A stretch of 64,000 nucleotides of DNA from Malus domestica. Taxonomy: Eukaryota; Streptophyta; Magnoliopsida; Rosales; Rosaceae. Position numbers and translations under genes: made by a program. How positions within the stretch are numbered: the first letter of the stretch is position 1; every line of letters starts with the position of its first letter. The notes under the pieces are model-generated. The model ran no database searches. It saw only the letters and a list, made by a program, of their open reading frames with translations, and had not been told where the DNA came from. Positions 63,680 through 64,000 of this stretch are shown piece after piece. The stretch lies in NCBI RefSeq assembly GCF_042453785.1, contig NC_091674.1, forward strand, positions 4,704,001 through 4,768,000, in the 5' to 3' direction.

Positions 63680-64000
63680 TTTCTGAAGGTGTTGAGAAAG
63701 AAGAGATCGGACAGATTAAGATTTCGGAAGTGCAAGAAGGGAGTGTTTACAGGAGGGAGCTCAAGTGTGTTGTGGAACAAAATTAACGCCTCTATAAAAA
63801 GAAGAAATCAAAGAGGCGCTCCTCAGAAATCGAAGAAGCGTCATCTCGCAAATCGAAGAGTCGGGGCTCCTTTCTCAAAAGCCAGATTCTTTTCTCAAAA
63901 GAGGCGTTTCATTTCTTAAAAGTTGGGCTTGCTCAGAAACCACGAGCCGAACCCCGGATTTCAAAAGATCAATTTGTCCAGACGTGTCGTCACACGTCAC
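63680..64000. promoter_or_regulatory. Putative promoter and 5' leader of the antisense ORF
   Basis: Between the antisense ATG and the window edge. It holds the TA-rich box at 63791-63800 and a run of degenerate short repeats (atcgaagaagcgtc, atcgaagagtcgggg, tttctcaaaag twice, agaggcg three times). The repeats may be regulatory or simple slippage products. No open frame of note. Confidence 0.35.

Larger units (their letters stand above)
58159..64000 (+). mobile_element. Large non-autonomous Ty3-type (LARD-like) element, right end outside the window
   Basis: A long LTR (58159-60978) is followed by the primer-binding motif tggcgccgttgccgggga (60984-61001), typical of Athila/Tat-type Ty3 elements. 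Downstream come a 540-codon sense ORF related to the C-terminal part of Gag, the relic ggaggcaacccaagc (62788-62802) that in such elements lies after pol, and an antisense ORF. No protease, RT, RNase H or integrase is present between them, so the element must be mobilised in trans. The 3' LTR and target duplication lie beyond 64000. Confidence 0.82.

Overview
The window is nuclear DNA of a dicot plant. The evidence is spliced genes with GT-AG, GC-AG and U12-type introns, plant-only gene families (an AMP1-type carboxypeptidase and the 32-exon UBP12/13 deubiquitinase), a cytosolic tRNA-Arg, and dense layers of plant transposons including a Cassandra TRIM. The repeat families resemble those I associate with Rosaceae (apple or pear type). 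That placement is an impression from memory, not something shown here.

Layout. 1-1.6 kb: a small SAM-domain gene (+). 2.4-9.7 kb: AT-rich DNA with non-autonomous DNA transposons: a long-TIR element carrying a nested hAT, a second hAT MITE, and three TIR/MITE palindromes. 9.7-14.2 kb: a complete 10-exon AMP1-like glutamate carboxypeptidase gene (+). 15.1-20.8 kb: a decayed, internally deleted Ty3 LTR retrotransposon. 21.45 kb: tRNA-Arg(CCU) (-). 21.6-23.9 kb: a 7-exon gene with an SKA-type C-terminal domain (+), containing one U12-type and one GC-AG intron. 25.2-35.4 kb: a complete 32-exon UBP12/13 gene (-) encoding 1118 residues, with catalytic Cys208, His455 and Asp466.

37-56.3 kb: two degenerate partial copies of the same UBP gene, in the same orientation. 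The first lacks the catalytic core and is split by a very young intact Copia element whose 373-bp LTRs are identical. The two copies are separated by a 5'-truncated Copia pseudogene. The second copy is split inside an exon by a hAT element, which itself holds a solo-LTR-like insertion. 56.4-64 kb: an LTR-like fragment holding a complete Cassandra TRIM with 5S-rRNA-like LTRs. It is interrupted by a large Ty3-type non-autonomous element with a 2.8-kb LTR, a 540-residue Gag-related sense ORF and an antisense 208-residue coiled-coil ORF. That element runs off the right edge.

The live genes are separate housekeeping or developmental loci, with no operon-like link between them. The left and middle parts are gene-bearing. 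The right half is a UBP duplication block that became a nest for transposons, and several insertion events can be ordered from intact target-site duplications. The least described item is the large sense/antisense retroelement at the right edge.
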